DNA from: Gordoniibacillus kamchatkensis
Lineage (GTDB): Bacteria; Bacillota; Bacilli; Paenibacillales; NBRC-103111
Assembly: GCF_000829455.1 (NCBI RefSeq)
Contig: NZ_JXAK01000029.1
Location: forward strand, 23,595 to 87,594
Reading direction: 5' to 3'
DNA: 64,000 nt
Below are positions 52,917-61,846 of this stretch, piece by piece; position 1 is the first letter of the stretch; every line of letters begins with the position of its first letter. A model generated the notes under the pieces. The model worked only from the letters and a program-made list of their open reading frames with translations. It did not search any database and was not told where the DNA came from. The position numbers were made by a program, and so were the translations under genes.

Positions 52917-53837
52917 CTATTTGGCAGATGCGGGAACGGCATTCAAATATTGTTCCAACGTCAAGCCTTTGCCGGCAATTTCTTTGGCCATATCCGTCCC
53001 TACATAGCGAATATGCCAAGGCTCGTATTGATAGCCGGTGATAGCTTCCTTGCCTTTCGGGTACCGGATAATGAAGCCGTATTCGGCTGCATGCTTGGCC
53101 AGCCACTCCGCTTCCTTGGTCCCACCGAAGCAATTTTGCGCCGCACATTTGCCGTCGCTGCCCGTTACGTCGATGGCAAGCCCCGTTTCATGCTCGCTAT
53201 GGCCGGGCTCGGCGCTGTAAGTTTTGGCCTTTGCCTCGCCGTCGGTTTTGACGTAGTTGTTAAACAACGCTTTTTGCGTTGCATAAGAGCGGTAAGCGGA
53301 AACGCCGGCCAACGAAATGCCGTCTTTGCCCGCGCCTGCGAACAGCTTCTCCAAAGCTGCGGCCGCTTCCTTGCGCATTTTCCGCTTTTCGATGTTCTCT
53401 TTGAAAATAAACGGCACATCCGGGTATACCAGGTCAGACGGTTCGTACTTGGCCGGGAGCGCGAATTGCTTGTTTACCAAAACGGAAATGCTGTCCGGTT
53501 TGGCAACCACTTGCTCGGCTCGGTTTTTTACGGCGTCCGGAGCTTTCCCCTTATCCTCGCCTATAGGGGCGTCCGGCGCTTTTCCTTTATCGGCGCCGGC
53601 TTTATCGGACGTTGAATCGGGACTTGACTTTGGAGCCTGAGCAGGCTCAGAAGGTGGCTGGCTGTCAGACAGCGCAGCCCCGGAAGAAGCAGATGCTCCG
53701 TCCCCTTCGGCTGCGGCATGATTGTGCGCGGGCGGAGTATCGTTTGGCCGGGCGGATGCGCCGTTCTTCGTTCCGCAGCCGGCAAGCAGCGCAATGGACG
53801 AAGCTAGCAGCAATGCGACGAAAGACGTTTTGTTCAA
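52917..53837 (-). CDS. D-alanyl-D-alanine (or LD-) carboxypeptidase lipoprotein, M15B family
   Basis: 306 residues. Lipobox 'LLAGC' near residue 21, then a Ser/Pro/Asp-rich linker with two copies of DKGKAPDA. The VanY/LdcB domain has 'SAYRSYATQKALFNNYV' and zinc ligands in 'GHSEHETGLAIDV' and 'EPWHIRYVG'. Trims D-Ala from muropeptides outside the membrane. TTG at 53835-53837 follows GGAGGA by 9 bp. Confidence 0.9.
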   Translation of the reverse strand: MNKTSFVALLLASSIALLAGCGTKNGASARPNDTPPAHNHAAAEGDGASASSGAALSDSQPPSEPAQAPKSSPDSTSDKAGADKGKAPDAPIGEDKGKAPDAVKNRAEQVVAKPDSISVLVNKQFALPAKYEPSDLVYPDVPFIFKENIEKRKMRKEAAAALEKLFAGAGKDGISLAGVSAYRSYATQKALFNNYVKTDGEAKAKTYSAEPGHSEHETGLAIDVTGSDGKCAAQNCFGGTKEAEWLAKHAAEYGFIIRYPKGKEAITGYQYEPWHIRYVGTDMAKEIAGKGLTLEQYLNAVPASAK

Positions 53838-53978
53838 CTTGATCGTTCCTCCGGGTGCAGGATAGTTTGGTGCAAAAAGTTTCCCTCTTCTTTTATAACG
53901 TGAATATGTTGCGAATTGTTCTGCAGCCTGCAGCGAAATTGTTGCAAAAAATCGCCCGGGTACGATCGCAAACAAAAA

Positions 53979-54018
53979 CAAGTTGTCGCAAAGCTGCACA
54001 AAGACAACTTGTTTTCAT
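53979..54018. repeat. 13-bp inverted repeat upstream of the carboxypeptidase gene
   Basis: AAAACAAGTTGTC and GACAACTTGTTTT are separated by 15 bases, followed by T-runs on both strands. It could be a second terminator or an operator; it lies about 140 bp before the carboxypeptidase start. Confidence 0.7.
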
Positions 54019-54062
54019 AAAAATCGCTGATTCAGAATAACGATTTCGCCCCGGCGCTGCAG

Positions 54063-54109
54063 AAAAAAACTGGCGTTCATCCGCCCATACGGCAGAACGC
54101 CAGCTTTTT
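54063..54109 (-). terminator. Intrinsic terminator after the glutathione peroxidase gene
   Basis: CTGGCGTTC / GAACGCCAG stem with a T-run on the minus strand. Confidence 0.85.
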
Positions 54110-54185
54110 CCCGCGGCCGCGGTTCGGCCCGCCCGTCCCGGTTCGCAAATCATAGCGCGCTTACTATGTACCGCTTTGCCGGGCC

Positions 54186-54662
54186 CTACAGCACCGCTTC
54201 GATCGCGCTGCGCAGCTCTTCGCTTTCGGGCTCGACTTTGCTGGCGAAGCGGCCGGCCACATTGCCGCTGCGGTCGATCAAAAATTTCTCGAAGTTCCAC
54301 TGCACGTCCCCCTGCGGCTCGGCGTGGGTCGTCAGCCACGCGTACAGCGGGTGCTTGGCGTCGCCAAGAATGGCGACTTTGTCGAACAGCTCGAACGTGA
54401 CGCCGTAGTTCAGCGAGCAAAACTGCTCGATTTCGCCGATCGTCCCCGGCTCCTGCCCGCCGAAGTCGTTGCACGGAAAGCCGAGCACGTGCAGGCCGCG
54501 GTCCTTGTAAGTCTCGTGCAGCTTCTGCAGCCCGGCGTACTGCGGCGTAAACCCGCACTGGGAAGCAAGGTTGACGATCAGGAGCGGCTTGCCTTCGTAA
54601 ACTCGTAAAGATTGGGTCTGTCCTTTGGACGTCTTGGCGGAAATGTCGTAAAGAGCGCTCAT
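54186..54662 (-). CDS. Glutathione-peroxidase-family thiol peroxidase (Cys type)
   Basis: 158 residues. The peroxidatic Cys is in 'NLASQCGFTPQYAGLQ', Gln/Trp partners are in 'QWNFEKFLIDRSGN', and 'GFPCNDFGGQEPGTIGEIEQFC' holds the probable resolving Cys. Bacillota members use thioredoxin rather than glutathione. ATG at 54660-54662 lies 8 bp after AAGGAGG; the longer frame upstream has no site. Confidence 0.92.
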   Translation of the reverse strand: MSALYDISAKTSKGQTQSLRVYEGKPLLIVNLASQCGFTPQYAGLQKLHETYKDRGLHVLGFPCNDFGGQEPGTIGEIEQFCSLNYGVTFELFDKVAILGDAKHPLYAWLTTHAEPQGDVQWNFEKFLIDRSGNVAGRFASKVEPESEELRSAIEAVL

Positions 54663-54737
54663 CGCATTGGCCTCCTTCATGGCGAATCGGATCGTTCTGT
54701 TTCCCATTATAGGGCACTGGCCGTCCGAATAAAAATA

Positions 54738-54767
54738 TTGCAGTCTATCCCCAAAATGTGGTATATT
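54738..54767 (+). promoter_or_regulatory. Promoter for the helD-like gene
   Basis: TTGCAG (54738-54743) and TATATT (54762-54767) with an 18-bp spacer, 50 bp before the TTG start. Confidence 0.7.
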
Positions 54768-54816
54768 TAGATTTCCTTTCTGCTCGCACCACATCACTCT
54801 TAGGAGGTAACTGAAT

Positions 54817-56966
54817 TTGGACACGAAGATTCAAAGTGCCTATCAAGAAGAATTGCAGCGGCTGGAAACGACGAACCGGGAAATCGACCGGCAGCTGGAG
54901 CGGCTGCGCGCCATCCCGCCGTATCGCGGCGACGATTTGACCGAGCAATCGCTCGAGGCGGTACGGGAAGCGGGACGGCGCAACTTGGCGCGAGCGGCCG
55001 ACGAGCCTTACTTCGGGCGCCTCGACTGGCAGGAGGCCGGGGAAAACGCCCCTACGCCGCTGTACATCGGCAAAGTCGGCGTGGAAGATCCGGATACGAG
55101 CAAGCTGCTCGTCATCGACTGGCGGGCGCCGGTAGCCAGCTTGTTTTATTCGTTTACCGGCGGCGCGGATGCGGCGTCATACGATTCGCCCGAAGGGCTG
55201 ATCGAAGGCCTCGTATACTTGAAGCGCAATATCGTGATACGCAAGCAAATTTTGCAGAGAGTCGTCGATACGTACGACCGGGAAGGCGATTCTCTGGCCG
55301 TAACCGACGAATTCCTGCTGTACCGGCTCGGGGAAAATAAAGACAACAAGCTGCGCGACATCGTCTCCACCATTCAAGCCGAGCAGGATCGCATCATCCG
55401 CGCCGCGAGGAACGCGGCGCTCGTCATTCAAGCGTCGCCGGCAGCGGCAAAACGACCGTCGCCCTGCATCGCCTCGCCTTCCTTTTGTACCGGTACCGCG
55501 ACCAGGTGCGGGCCGAGCGGATGATGATTTTCGCGCCGAGCCGGATGTTCCTCGACTACATTTCCGGCGTGCTGCCGGAGCTCGGCGTCGGCTCCATTCG
55601 GCAAAGCACTTTCGCCGATTGGGCTTTGGAGCTGCTGGAGCATGAAGTGAAGCTGACGGATGCGGGCGCTAGGCTGCGCCACTGGTTCGCTATCGGGCCG
55701 AAGCGGCCGGCTGTGGACGAAACTGCGCCCGGACGGTGGAAAGGCTCGCTTCGCTTCGCCGAGCTGCTGCGCGGCTGCCTCGCCCGCTACGAGGCGGGAG
55801 CCGTGCCGGCCGCAGACTTCGAACCTTGGGAAGGCGTCAAGCTCCCGGCGCAGACGGTCCGCGGCTGGTGGGATGTGGAGAATCGGCACTATCCGCTCAT
55901 GAAGCGCCGCGAACGGGTGCTGGCGCGCATGAAGCGGTGGCTCGATATGGAGCTGGACAAAGTATGGGAAGCGAGCCGCCGCAAAGACTTGAAGAAAAAA
56001 GCTGCGCAGCGGCTGCGCGCCTATGAGAAAGCTTGGCCGGAGCTGACGCCGTTCGCGTTTTACCGCGCGCTGTTCGAGCAGGACGGCCAGTCCTCCTTCT
56101 ATGCTTCCGACGAGCTGCGGCGCGAGCTTCCGCCGCATATCGCCAAGGCGTCAGCCGCGGTGTTCAAAAAGAAGCTCGTCGATCCTGAGGATCTCGCCCC
56201 GCTCGTACTGATCCATGACGCTTTCTGGGGCGTAACCGCCGAGCAGACGTTCGACCATACCGTCATCGACGAAGCGCAAGATTTCTCCCCTTTTCAAGTT
56301 GAACTGCTGCGCAGCCATACGCGCGGCGATTCATTCACGATTCTCGGCGACTTGTCGCAGGGCATCCACGCCTATCAAGGCATTGCGTCGTGGGACGAAT
56401 TCACGAAGCTGTTCCCTCCCGAGCTGACGGGATACTATGAATTGGAACGAAGCTATCGTTCGACGCTGGAGATTATTCGCTTCGCGGGCCATGTGCTGCA
56501 GGCGGGGGTGCCGGAAGCGCGGCTTCCGGTGCCGGTGTTCCGCAGCGGCGACCCGATCCGGATCGTCGCCTCCCGTTCCGCGGCGGACGTCGCAGCTGCG
56601 GTGCGGCGCATTCAGGCAGGAGCAGCACAAACCGTCGCCGTCATCGCCCGCACCGAGGAAGCGTGCGTCCCGCTGCACGAGGCTTTGCGCCGCGACGGCA
56701 TCGAGGCGCATCTGATCGGCGCCGAGCAGCAGCAGTACGGCGGCGGCGTATCCGTTGTACCGGTCTATCTCGCCAAAGGGCTCGAATTCGACGCCGTCAT
56801 CTTGACCGGAGTCGATGCAGGCGCCTACAACGCGACGCCGCACGATGCGAAGCTGCTGTACGTCGGCTGCACGCGCGCGCTGCACGAGCTGTGGGTCATG
56901 CATGGCGAGCGGCCGTCGCCGCTGCTGCGAGGCGTGCCGGAAGAGCTCGTAAGCCGGGAAGCGTAA
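54817..56966 (+). pseudogene. helD: HelD-like UvrD/Rep-type helicase, frameshifted in Walker A
   Basis: TTG start behind TAGGAGG. An N-terminal coiled-coil arm and 'IGKVGVEDPDTSKLLVIDWRAPVASLFY' are the HelD hallmark. At 55431 one G is missing: restoring it gives 'VIQGVAGSGKTTVALHRLAFLLYRYR', an intact P-loop in place of a broken frame. Downstream are 'HTVIDEAQDFSPFQVELL' (Walker B), 'ERSYRSTLEI' and 'LLYVGCTRALHELWV' (motif VI). The intact product would be about 716 residues. HelD frees RNA polymerase from stalled complexes. Confidence 0.88.
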
Positions 56967-56978
56967 CAGCTCACCGAC

Positions 56979-57025
56979 GAAAATGGTCCCGACATCGCGC
57001 CTTAGCGGATGCGGGACCATTTTTG
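56979..57025 (+). terminator. Intrinsic terminator after helD
   Basis: AAAATGGTCCCG / CGGGACCATTTTT stem around a 20-base loop. Confidence 0.85.
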
Positions 57026-57124
57026 CTATTTATTCGTCTAGAGGTCGGTGCGCCCGCTTCGCGCGGAACAGCATCCGGCCGAGAGCGGTAAAGCCGATGC
57101 AAATGCTGCGGGCGTAGACCGCAT

Positions 57125-59251
57125 CTATTGCCCGAGCCACGACCATGTCGCGCCCCCGTCCTCGGTTCGCAGCAGTCCGCTGCCGGTTAATAGCCAGCCG
57201 TTCCGGTCGCCCGCGAACTGCAGCTTGACGGTCCGATCGTCGATGCGGAACTGCGCAGGGAACAGCGTCTCCCGCCACGTTGCCCCGCCATCGGATGTCG
57301 CGAGCAGGCTCCACCGGCTGCCGGGCTGAAACGGGTCGCGCTCATAGAGCGCCCATCCGCGCAGCTCCGACGCCCAACCTAGCGCATATGCCCAGCCCGG
57401 CTTCGGCAAAACGCCGTACGGCTGCCACGCCGCGCCGTCCTCCGTGCGGTACAAAACCGCCCCTTGCTGCGGCGTCTCGTCCCGGTACGTCCAACCGGTT
57501 GACGGCGACGAGAAGGCGAACAAATCGCCCCCGCCGGCTTGGACGTACGGAGACGGAGAAGCCGTCCACGTTTTGCCGCCGTCTTTCGTCCGGTATACGG
57601 TTTGCGTTTTGCTTCCGTTCGTCACCGCAATAACGCCGTCCTGCGCCGAGAAGAAACGGATATACGGCCTGTTCGATACGCCCGCGGCGGCCAAGTTCGC
57701 CAGCGCCTTCCAGCTGTTTCCTCCGTCCGTCGTGCGCAGCAGCTGGAAGACGCCGGAGTCCGCCGTTTGCCGCAGCGCCCAGCCGGTCTGACGGCTGGCG
57801 AAGCTGATCCCGACGATCGCCCCTTGCGGATCGATGGCGGGCAGCTTGCGCCATGATTTGCCGCCGTCCGACGTAGCCAGCAGCGCGTCACTTTCGAACG
57901 GAGTGCCGAGACCGAAACCGTGCTGCGCATCGACAAAAGCGATATCGCCGACAGGGGCAAGCAGCGGATACAGCTGCTGCCACGTTTTGCCGCCGTCTTT
58001 CGTTCTGACGAGCGCTCGGCCATGCTCGACGGCCCAAATTTCTTTCCCCGACAGCGCCGACGCCGGCCCAAAGCTCCAGCCCCGCCCCTCCCCTATCGTT
58101 TCGAAATGCCGGCCGCCGTCATGAGTGACCATCATCCCGCCATCGATCGGACCTGCACCCATATTGAGCGGAATCCAGCCGTCATCGGCAGACACGAATT
58201 CGAGACCTGCGGGCGCAGGGCGCGCGCTGCTCAGTTCTTGAAGCGGCGTCCAATGCCGACCGCCGTCTTCTGTCCCGTATAGCGTCGCCCGCCTCGTATC
58301 GATATCGGAGACAAGCAGCCAGCCTCGCTTCGCGTCGACGAAACGAACGAGCGACGATATGGCTCCGGATAACGTTTCGCCGGCTGGCGGCAGCTGCCGC
58401 CAATGGGCGCCTCCGTCGGTTGTGGCGATAACCGTTATCCGGCAAACGGCGCTGCCGTCGGTCTGCTTGCGATCGCAGATCGAGCCGCTGACCCAGCCCT
58501 GCTCCGACGCCGGGAAACTTATGCTCTGCGGCGCGACCCCCCCGAATCCCGGCTTCAGCTCCTGCCAATTGCGGCCGCCGTCCGCGGTGCGCAGCAGCTT
58601 GCCTCCGGCGAGTACGACAACATGGCGGTCATCCGCCGCTTCGATCGCGGCGTCCTGCGCGTCCGACGTCTGGCTTAGCTGCACGGCCCACGACTTGCCC
58701 CCGTCTTCGGTGCGGAGCACCTGCAGCTCTGAGCAGCGGCTAACGCCGTTTTGTTCCTTGCAGCCGGAAGAGGCTGCTGCCCAGCCGGCCTGAGCGTTCA
58801 CCGCGTGCAAAGCCAGCACATGCAGCTTGCCCATGCCGGAGCGAACGCTCCACGTGGCGCCGCCGTCATCCGTGGCGGCAACCGAGTCCGCGCCGGCTTG
58901 ATCGGTGCGGACGACCCAAGCCGTCCGTTCGCTCGCTACCGTTAGATGGCTGAGGGTGAACCCCGGATCGCTGCCCCGCACCTCAATCGTGCCGCCGGAA
59001 GAGACCGGAACATACGGCGCATTCGCCGGAGCAATTTTAGAAGACGGCGGTTGCGCCTGCGGTGCGGCCGGCGGCGAACTTTCGAAACCTTGCTCTTGCC
59101 CGGACTGCGGCGCCGACGATGCTGCAGCCTCCTTGCCACGGCTCAAAGCGGCATCATACTTTGCAGCTCCGCCGCCGGACAAGCCGATTGCCGCAACCAA
59201 CGCTCCCCAGCAAAGGACGAAAGCCGCCCATACGATCCACACCCGTCTCAT
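57125..59251 (-). CDS. Exported Ycf48/BNR-type beta-propeller with 13 Asp-box repeats
   Basis: 708 residues. One N-terminal membrane anchor (~5-25), a Ser/Ala/Pro/Gln linker (~40-85), then a long series of blades. I count 13 Asp-box motifs of the form (S/T)xDGGxxW, for example TDDGGATW, TEDGGKSW, TKDGGKTW and TSDGGATW, spaced about 45-55 residues. The repeats point to one or two beta-propellers outside the membrane, as in Ycf48-like assembly factors and sialidase-like proteins. The catalytic residues of sialidases are not evident. Function unknown. Confidence 0.85.
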   Translation of the reverse strand: MRRVWIVWAAFVLCWGALVAAIGLSGGGAAKYDAALSRGKEAAASSAPQSGQEQGFESSPPAAPQAQPPSSKIAPANAPYVPVSSGGTIEVRGSDPGFTLSHLTVASERTAWVVRTDQAGADSVAATDDGGATWSVRSGMGKLHVLALHAVNAQAGWAAASSGCKEQNGVSRCSELQVLRTEDGGKSWAVQLSQTSDAQDAAIEAADDRHVVVLAGGKLLRTADGGRNWQELKPGFGGVAPQSISFPASEQGWVSGSICDRKQTDGSAVCRITVIATTDGGAHWRQLPPAGETLSGAISSLVRFVDAKRGWLLVSDIDTRRATLYGTEDGGRHWTPLQELSSARPAPAGLEFVSADDGWIPLNMGAGPIDGGMMVTHDGGRHFETIGEGRGWSFGPASALSGKEIWAVEHGRALVRTKDGGKTWQQLYPLLAPVGDIAFVDAQHGFGLGTPFESDALLATSDGGKSWRKLPAIDPQGAIVGISFASRQTGWALRQTADSGVFQLLRTTDGGNSWKALANLAAAGVSNRPYIRFFSAQDGVIAVTNGSKTQTVYRTKDGGKTWTASPSPYVQAGGGDLFAFSSPSTGWTYRDETPQQGAVLYRTEDGAAWQPYGVLPKPGWAYALGWASELRGWALYERDPFQPGSRWSLLATSDGGATWRETLFPAQFRIDDRTVKLQFAGDRNGWLLTGSGLLRTEDGGATWSWLGQ

Positions 59252-59331
59252 GCTGCCGCCTTCCTTTCGCTCTGTTTACTACTATGGACTACGGGGCGGC
59301 GTGAAATGTTGCAGATCGTATGCGCGGCTAT

Positions 59332-60180
59332 TCAAGGCAGCAAAGTGTAAATGATTCCAACCGTCTGCGGCCCGCAATGGCTCGAAATGACGCAGCCGGC
59401 TTCGGCCAGCTCGACGCGCAGGCCGTGCTCGTCTTCGAGCTGGCGTTTCAGCTCCGCGGCATCTTCCGGGGCCAGCGCATGTTCAACGAAAACGAAGCGG
59501 TCTTCGATGCGTTCCTTGCGCTCAAGCAAATTGGCGACAAGCTGCTCCAGCGCTTTCTCGCGTTTGCCGCGTATTTTCGCGGCGACCGTAATGCTGCCGT
59601 GGGCGACTTTAATGACAGGCCGAATTTTCAGCAGCCCGCCGATAAAGCTTTGCAAGGCTGAACAGCGCCCGCCCTTATGCAAATAGTCGAGCGTATCGAT
59701 GACAAACTCCGTCTCAACTCGCTCGCGCGCTTCGAGCAGCAGGCGCTCAATGTCGGCAAGCGAAGCTCCGGCGTGTGCCGCCTTCGCTGCCTTGAGCGCC
59801 AAGAGCCCGACGCCGGTCGCGAGATTGAGCGAATCGACGCAGACGATTCGGCCCGGCGGAAGCTGTTCGGCGGCCAGGCATGCGTTATTGTACGTGGCCG
59901 ACAGCTTCGAGGACAGGCCGACGTAGACGATATCGCAGCCTTGCTCGATATAGGGCTCGAACGCCGCCAAAAATTCGCCCGGCGACGGCGCCGCCGTTTT
60001 CGGCAGCTTGCCGCTTGCGCTAACGAGCTCAAACAGCTGTTCGGCGCGCATATCGGCGCCGTCCTTATAATCGCGATCGCCAAACACGACGTGCAGCGGC
60101 ACGACATCGATGCCGTACTGGCGCCGCAGCTCTTCGCTCAGATCGCACGTACTGTCCGTAACAATTTGGATGCGTGACAC
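59332..60180 (-). CDS. DegV-family fatty-acid-binding protein
   Basis: 282 residues with the DegV pattern: 'IVTDSTCDLSEELRRQYGIDVVPLHVVFGD', 'TAAPSPGEFLAAF', 'LSSKLSATYNNACLAAEQ' and 'DTLDYLHKGGRCSALQSFIGGLLKIRPVI'. DegV/FakB proteins bind a fatty acid for phosphorylation by FakA. GTG at 60178-60180 lies 6 bp after GGGGGTG. It follows the amino-acid ABC operon by 15 bp and may be read through from it. Confidence 0.9.
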   Translation of the reverse strand: MSRIQIVTDSTCDLSEELRRQYGIDVVPLHVVFGDRDYKDGADMRAEQLFELVSASGKLPKTAAPSPGEFLAAFEPYIEQGCDIVYVGLSSKLSATYNNACLAAEQLPPGRIVCVDSLNLATGVGLLALKAAKAAHAGASLADIERLLLEARERVETEFVIDTLDYLHKGGRCSALQSFIGGLLKIRPVIKVAHGSITVAAKIRGKREKALEQLVANLLERKERIEDRFVFVEHALAPEDAAELKRQLEDEHGLRVELAEAGCVISSHCGPQTVGIIYTLLP

Positions 60181-60195
60181 GATGGGCACCCCCGG

Positions 60196-60918
60196 CTACA
60201 ACACTTTGCTCAAAAATTCTTTCGTCCGCGGATGCTGCGGATTCGCGAACAGCTCGTGCGGCTTTCCTGCTTCGACGATTTTGCCGCCGTCCATGAACAC
60301 GACGCGGGTGCCGACTTCGCGGGCGAAGCCCATTTCGTGCGTGACGACGACCATCGTCATGCCGCCCTTTGCGAGATTTTTCATCACTTCGAGCACTTCG
60401 CCGACCATCTCCGGATCGAGCGCCGACGTCGGCTCGTCGAACAGCATCACCTTCGGCGACATGGCCAACGCGCGGGCGATGGCGATGCGCTGCTTTTGCC
60501 CCCCGGACAGTTGCCCGGGATAGCTTTGTGCCTTGTCTTCCAGACCCACTTTGCGCAGCAGGTCGAAGGCGATACCATTCGCCTCCGCATCGCTCAGCTT
60601 CTTCAGCTTGCGCGGAGCGAGCGTAATGTTGTGCAGGACGGACAAGTGCGGGAACAGGTTGAACTGCTGGAACACCATGCCCATTTGCTGGCGCTGCACG
60701 TTGATGTCGTTTTGCTTGCTCGTAATGAGCGTGCCGTCGAAATGGATTTCGCCTTCGCTCGGCGTCTCAAGCAAATTGAGACAGCGCAGAAACGTGCTTT
60801 TACCGGAGCCGGACGGGCCGATGACGACGAGCACTTCGCCCCTCTCGATATCGATATTGATGCCGTTCAGCACGTTCAGCTTATGAAACCGTTTATGAAG
60901 ATTGCGCACCCTGATCAT
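60196..60918 (-). CDS. Polar amino-acid ABC transporter ATP-binding protein (GlnQ type)
   Basis: 240 residues. GPSGSGKS Walker A, '[17 protein letters not shown]' Q-loop, LSGGQKQR signature and '[23 protein letters not shown]' are diagnostic of the GlnQ/HisP class. ATG at 60916-60918 overlaps the permease stop (ATGA) and lies 11 bp after GGGAGG. Confidence 0.93.
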   Translation of the reverse strand: MIRVRNLHKRFHKLNVLNGINIDIERGEVLVVIGPSGSGKSTFLRCLNLLETPSEGEIHFDGTLITSKQNDINVQRQQMGMVFQQFNLFPHLSVLHNITLAPRKLKKLSDAEANGIAFDLLRKVGLEDKAQSYPGQLSGGQKQRIAIARALAMSPKVMLFDEPTSALDPEMVGEVLEVMKNLAKGGMTMVVVTHEMGFAREVGTRVVFMDGGKIVEAGKPHELFANPQHPRTKEFLSKVL

Positions 60919-61562
60919 GCCCGTTTCAGCCTCCCTTCCCAACGCCCGAGCAGCTTCGACAGCGTGAACGTCATGATGAAGTAAACGATCGCCGCGATAA
61001 TGAGCGGTTCGAACGGACGGGCGAAAATGCCGCGAACCGTGTCCGCCTGATACATGAGCTCAGTGATCCCGATGACCGAAACGATAGACGACTCCTTGAT
61101 GACGACAACAAGCTCGTTGCCGAGCGCCGGCAAAATGTTGCGGAACGCTTGCGGCAGCACGATGTACCGCATCGCCATCCGATGCGGCATGCCGAGAGAG
61201 CGGGCCGCTTCCATCTGTCCCTTGTCGAGATTTTGAATGCCGGCCCGGAAAATTTCCGCAATATAGGCGCCGCTGTTCAGCGACAGCGTCAGTATGGCCG
61301 CCACATAATCGGGCAGCGTCACCCCGGCGAACGGCAAGCAATAGTAAATTAAATAAATTTGCACCAGCAGCGGCGTGCCGCGCATAAACTCGATGTACGC
61401 TACGGCTATAAACTTAATGACCTTAATATTGGACATTCGCAGCAGCGCCAGCACGACCCCGATGATGAAGCCGAACAGAACGGTGAACACGGATAAAAAA
61501 ATCGTCCACTCCGTCCCCTTGACGAAATAAATCCAATACTTGTCCAAAAACGAGAAATCCAT
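60915..61562 (-). CDS. Polar amino-acid ABC transporter permease
   Basis: 215 residues, five or six membrane segments, and the family signature '[17 protein letters not shown]'. The EAA loop is '[32 protein letters not shown]'. Coupled to the ATPase by ATGA. The binding-protein gene lies 284 bp upstream, beyond a terminator and three repeat hairpins. Confidence 0.93.
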   Translation of the reverse strand: MDFSFLDKYWIYFVKGTEWTIFLSVFTVLFGFIIGVVLALLRMSNIKVIKFIAVAYIEFMRGTPLLVQIYLIYYCLPFAGVTLPDYVAAILTLSLNSGAYIAEIFRAGIQNLDKGQMEAARSLGMPHRMAMRYIVLPQAFRNILPALGNELVVVIKESSIVSVIGITELMYQADTVRGIFARPFEPLIIAAIVYFIMTFTLSKLLGRWEGRLKRA

Positions 61563-61591
61563 ATCCGTCCTCCTTTGCTAAAATTCATCCA

Positions 61592-61787
61592 AGGCGTTAA
61601 GCTGCAGGTTGAACTGTGAGCAACGTGCCCGGACGTATCACCTCCAGCTTGCTGCCAAGGCGTTAAGCTGGAGGTGTAACGGTGAGGTAATGTGCGGGCT
61701 TATCGCAGCTAGCTTAACGCCTAGGCGTTAAGCTAGAGGTGTAACGGTGAGCAATATGCCAAGCATATCACAGCCGGCTTAACGCCT
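61592..61787. repeat. Three tandem copies of the 65-bp palindromic repeat
   Basis: Copies at 61592-61657 (66 bp, degenerate right end), 61658-61722 and 61723-61787 (65 bp each). Ends AGGCGTTAAGCT and AGCTTAACGCCT are intact in the last two. Located between the amino-acid binding protein gene and its permease. Confidence 0.9.
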
Positions 61788-61794
61788 ATCAAGC

Positions 61795-61831
61795 AAAAAC
61801 GGAAAATAGCGGTAAGTCCGCTATTTTCCGC
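61795..61831 (-). terminator. Terminator after the amino-acid binding-protein gene
   Basis: A 13-bp perfect stem (CGGAAAATAGCGG / CCGCTATTTTCCG) followed by TTTTT on the minus strand, before the repeat array. Confidence 0.88.
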
Positions 61832-61846
61832 CCTCGTGCTGGCGCC

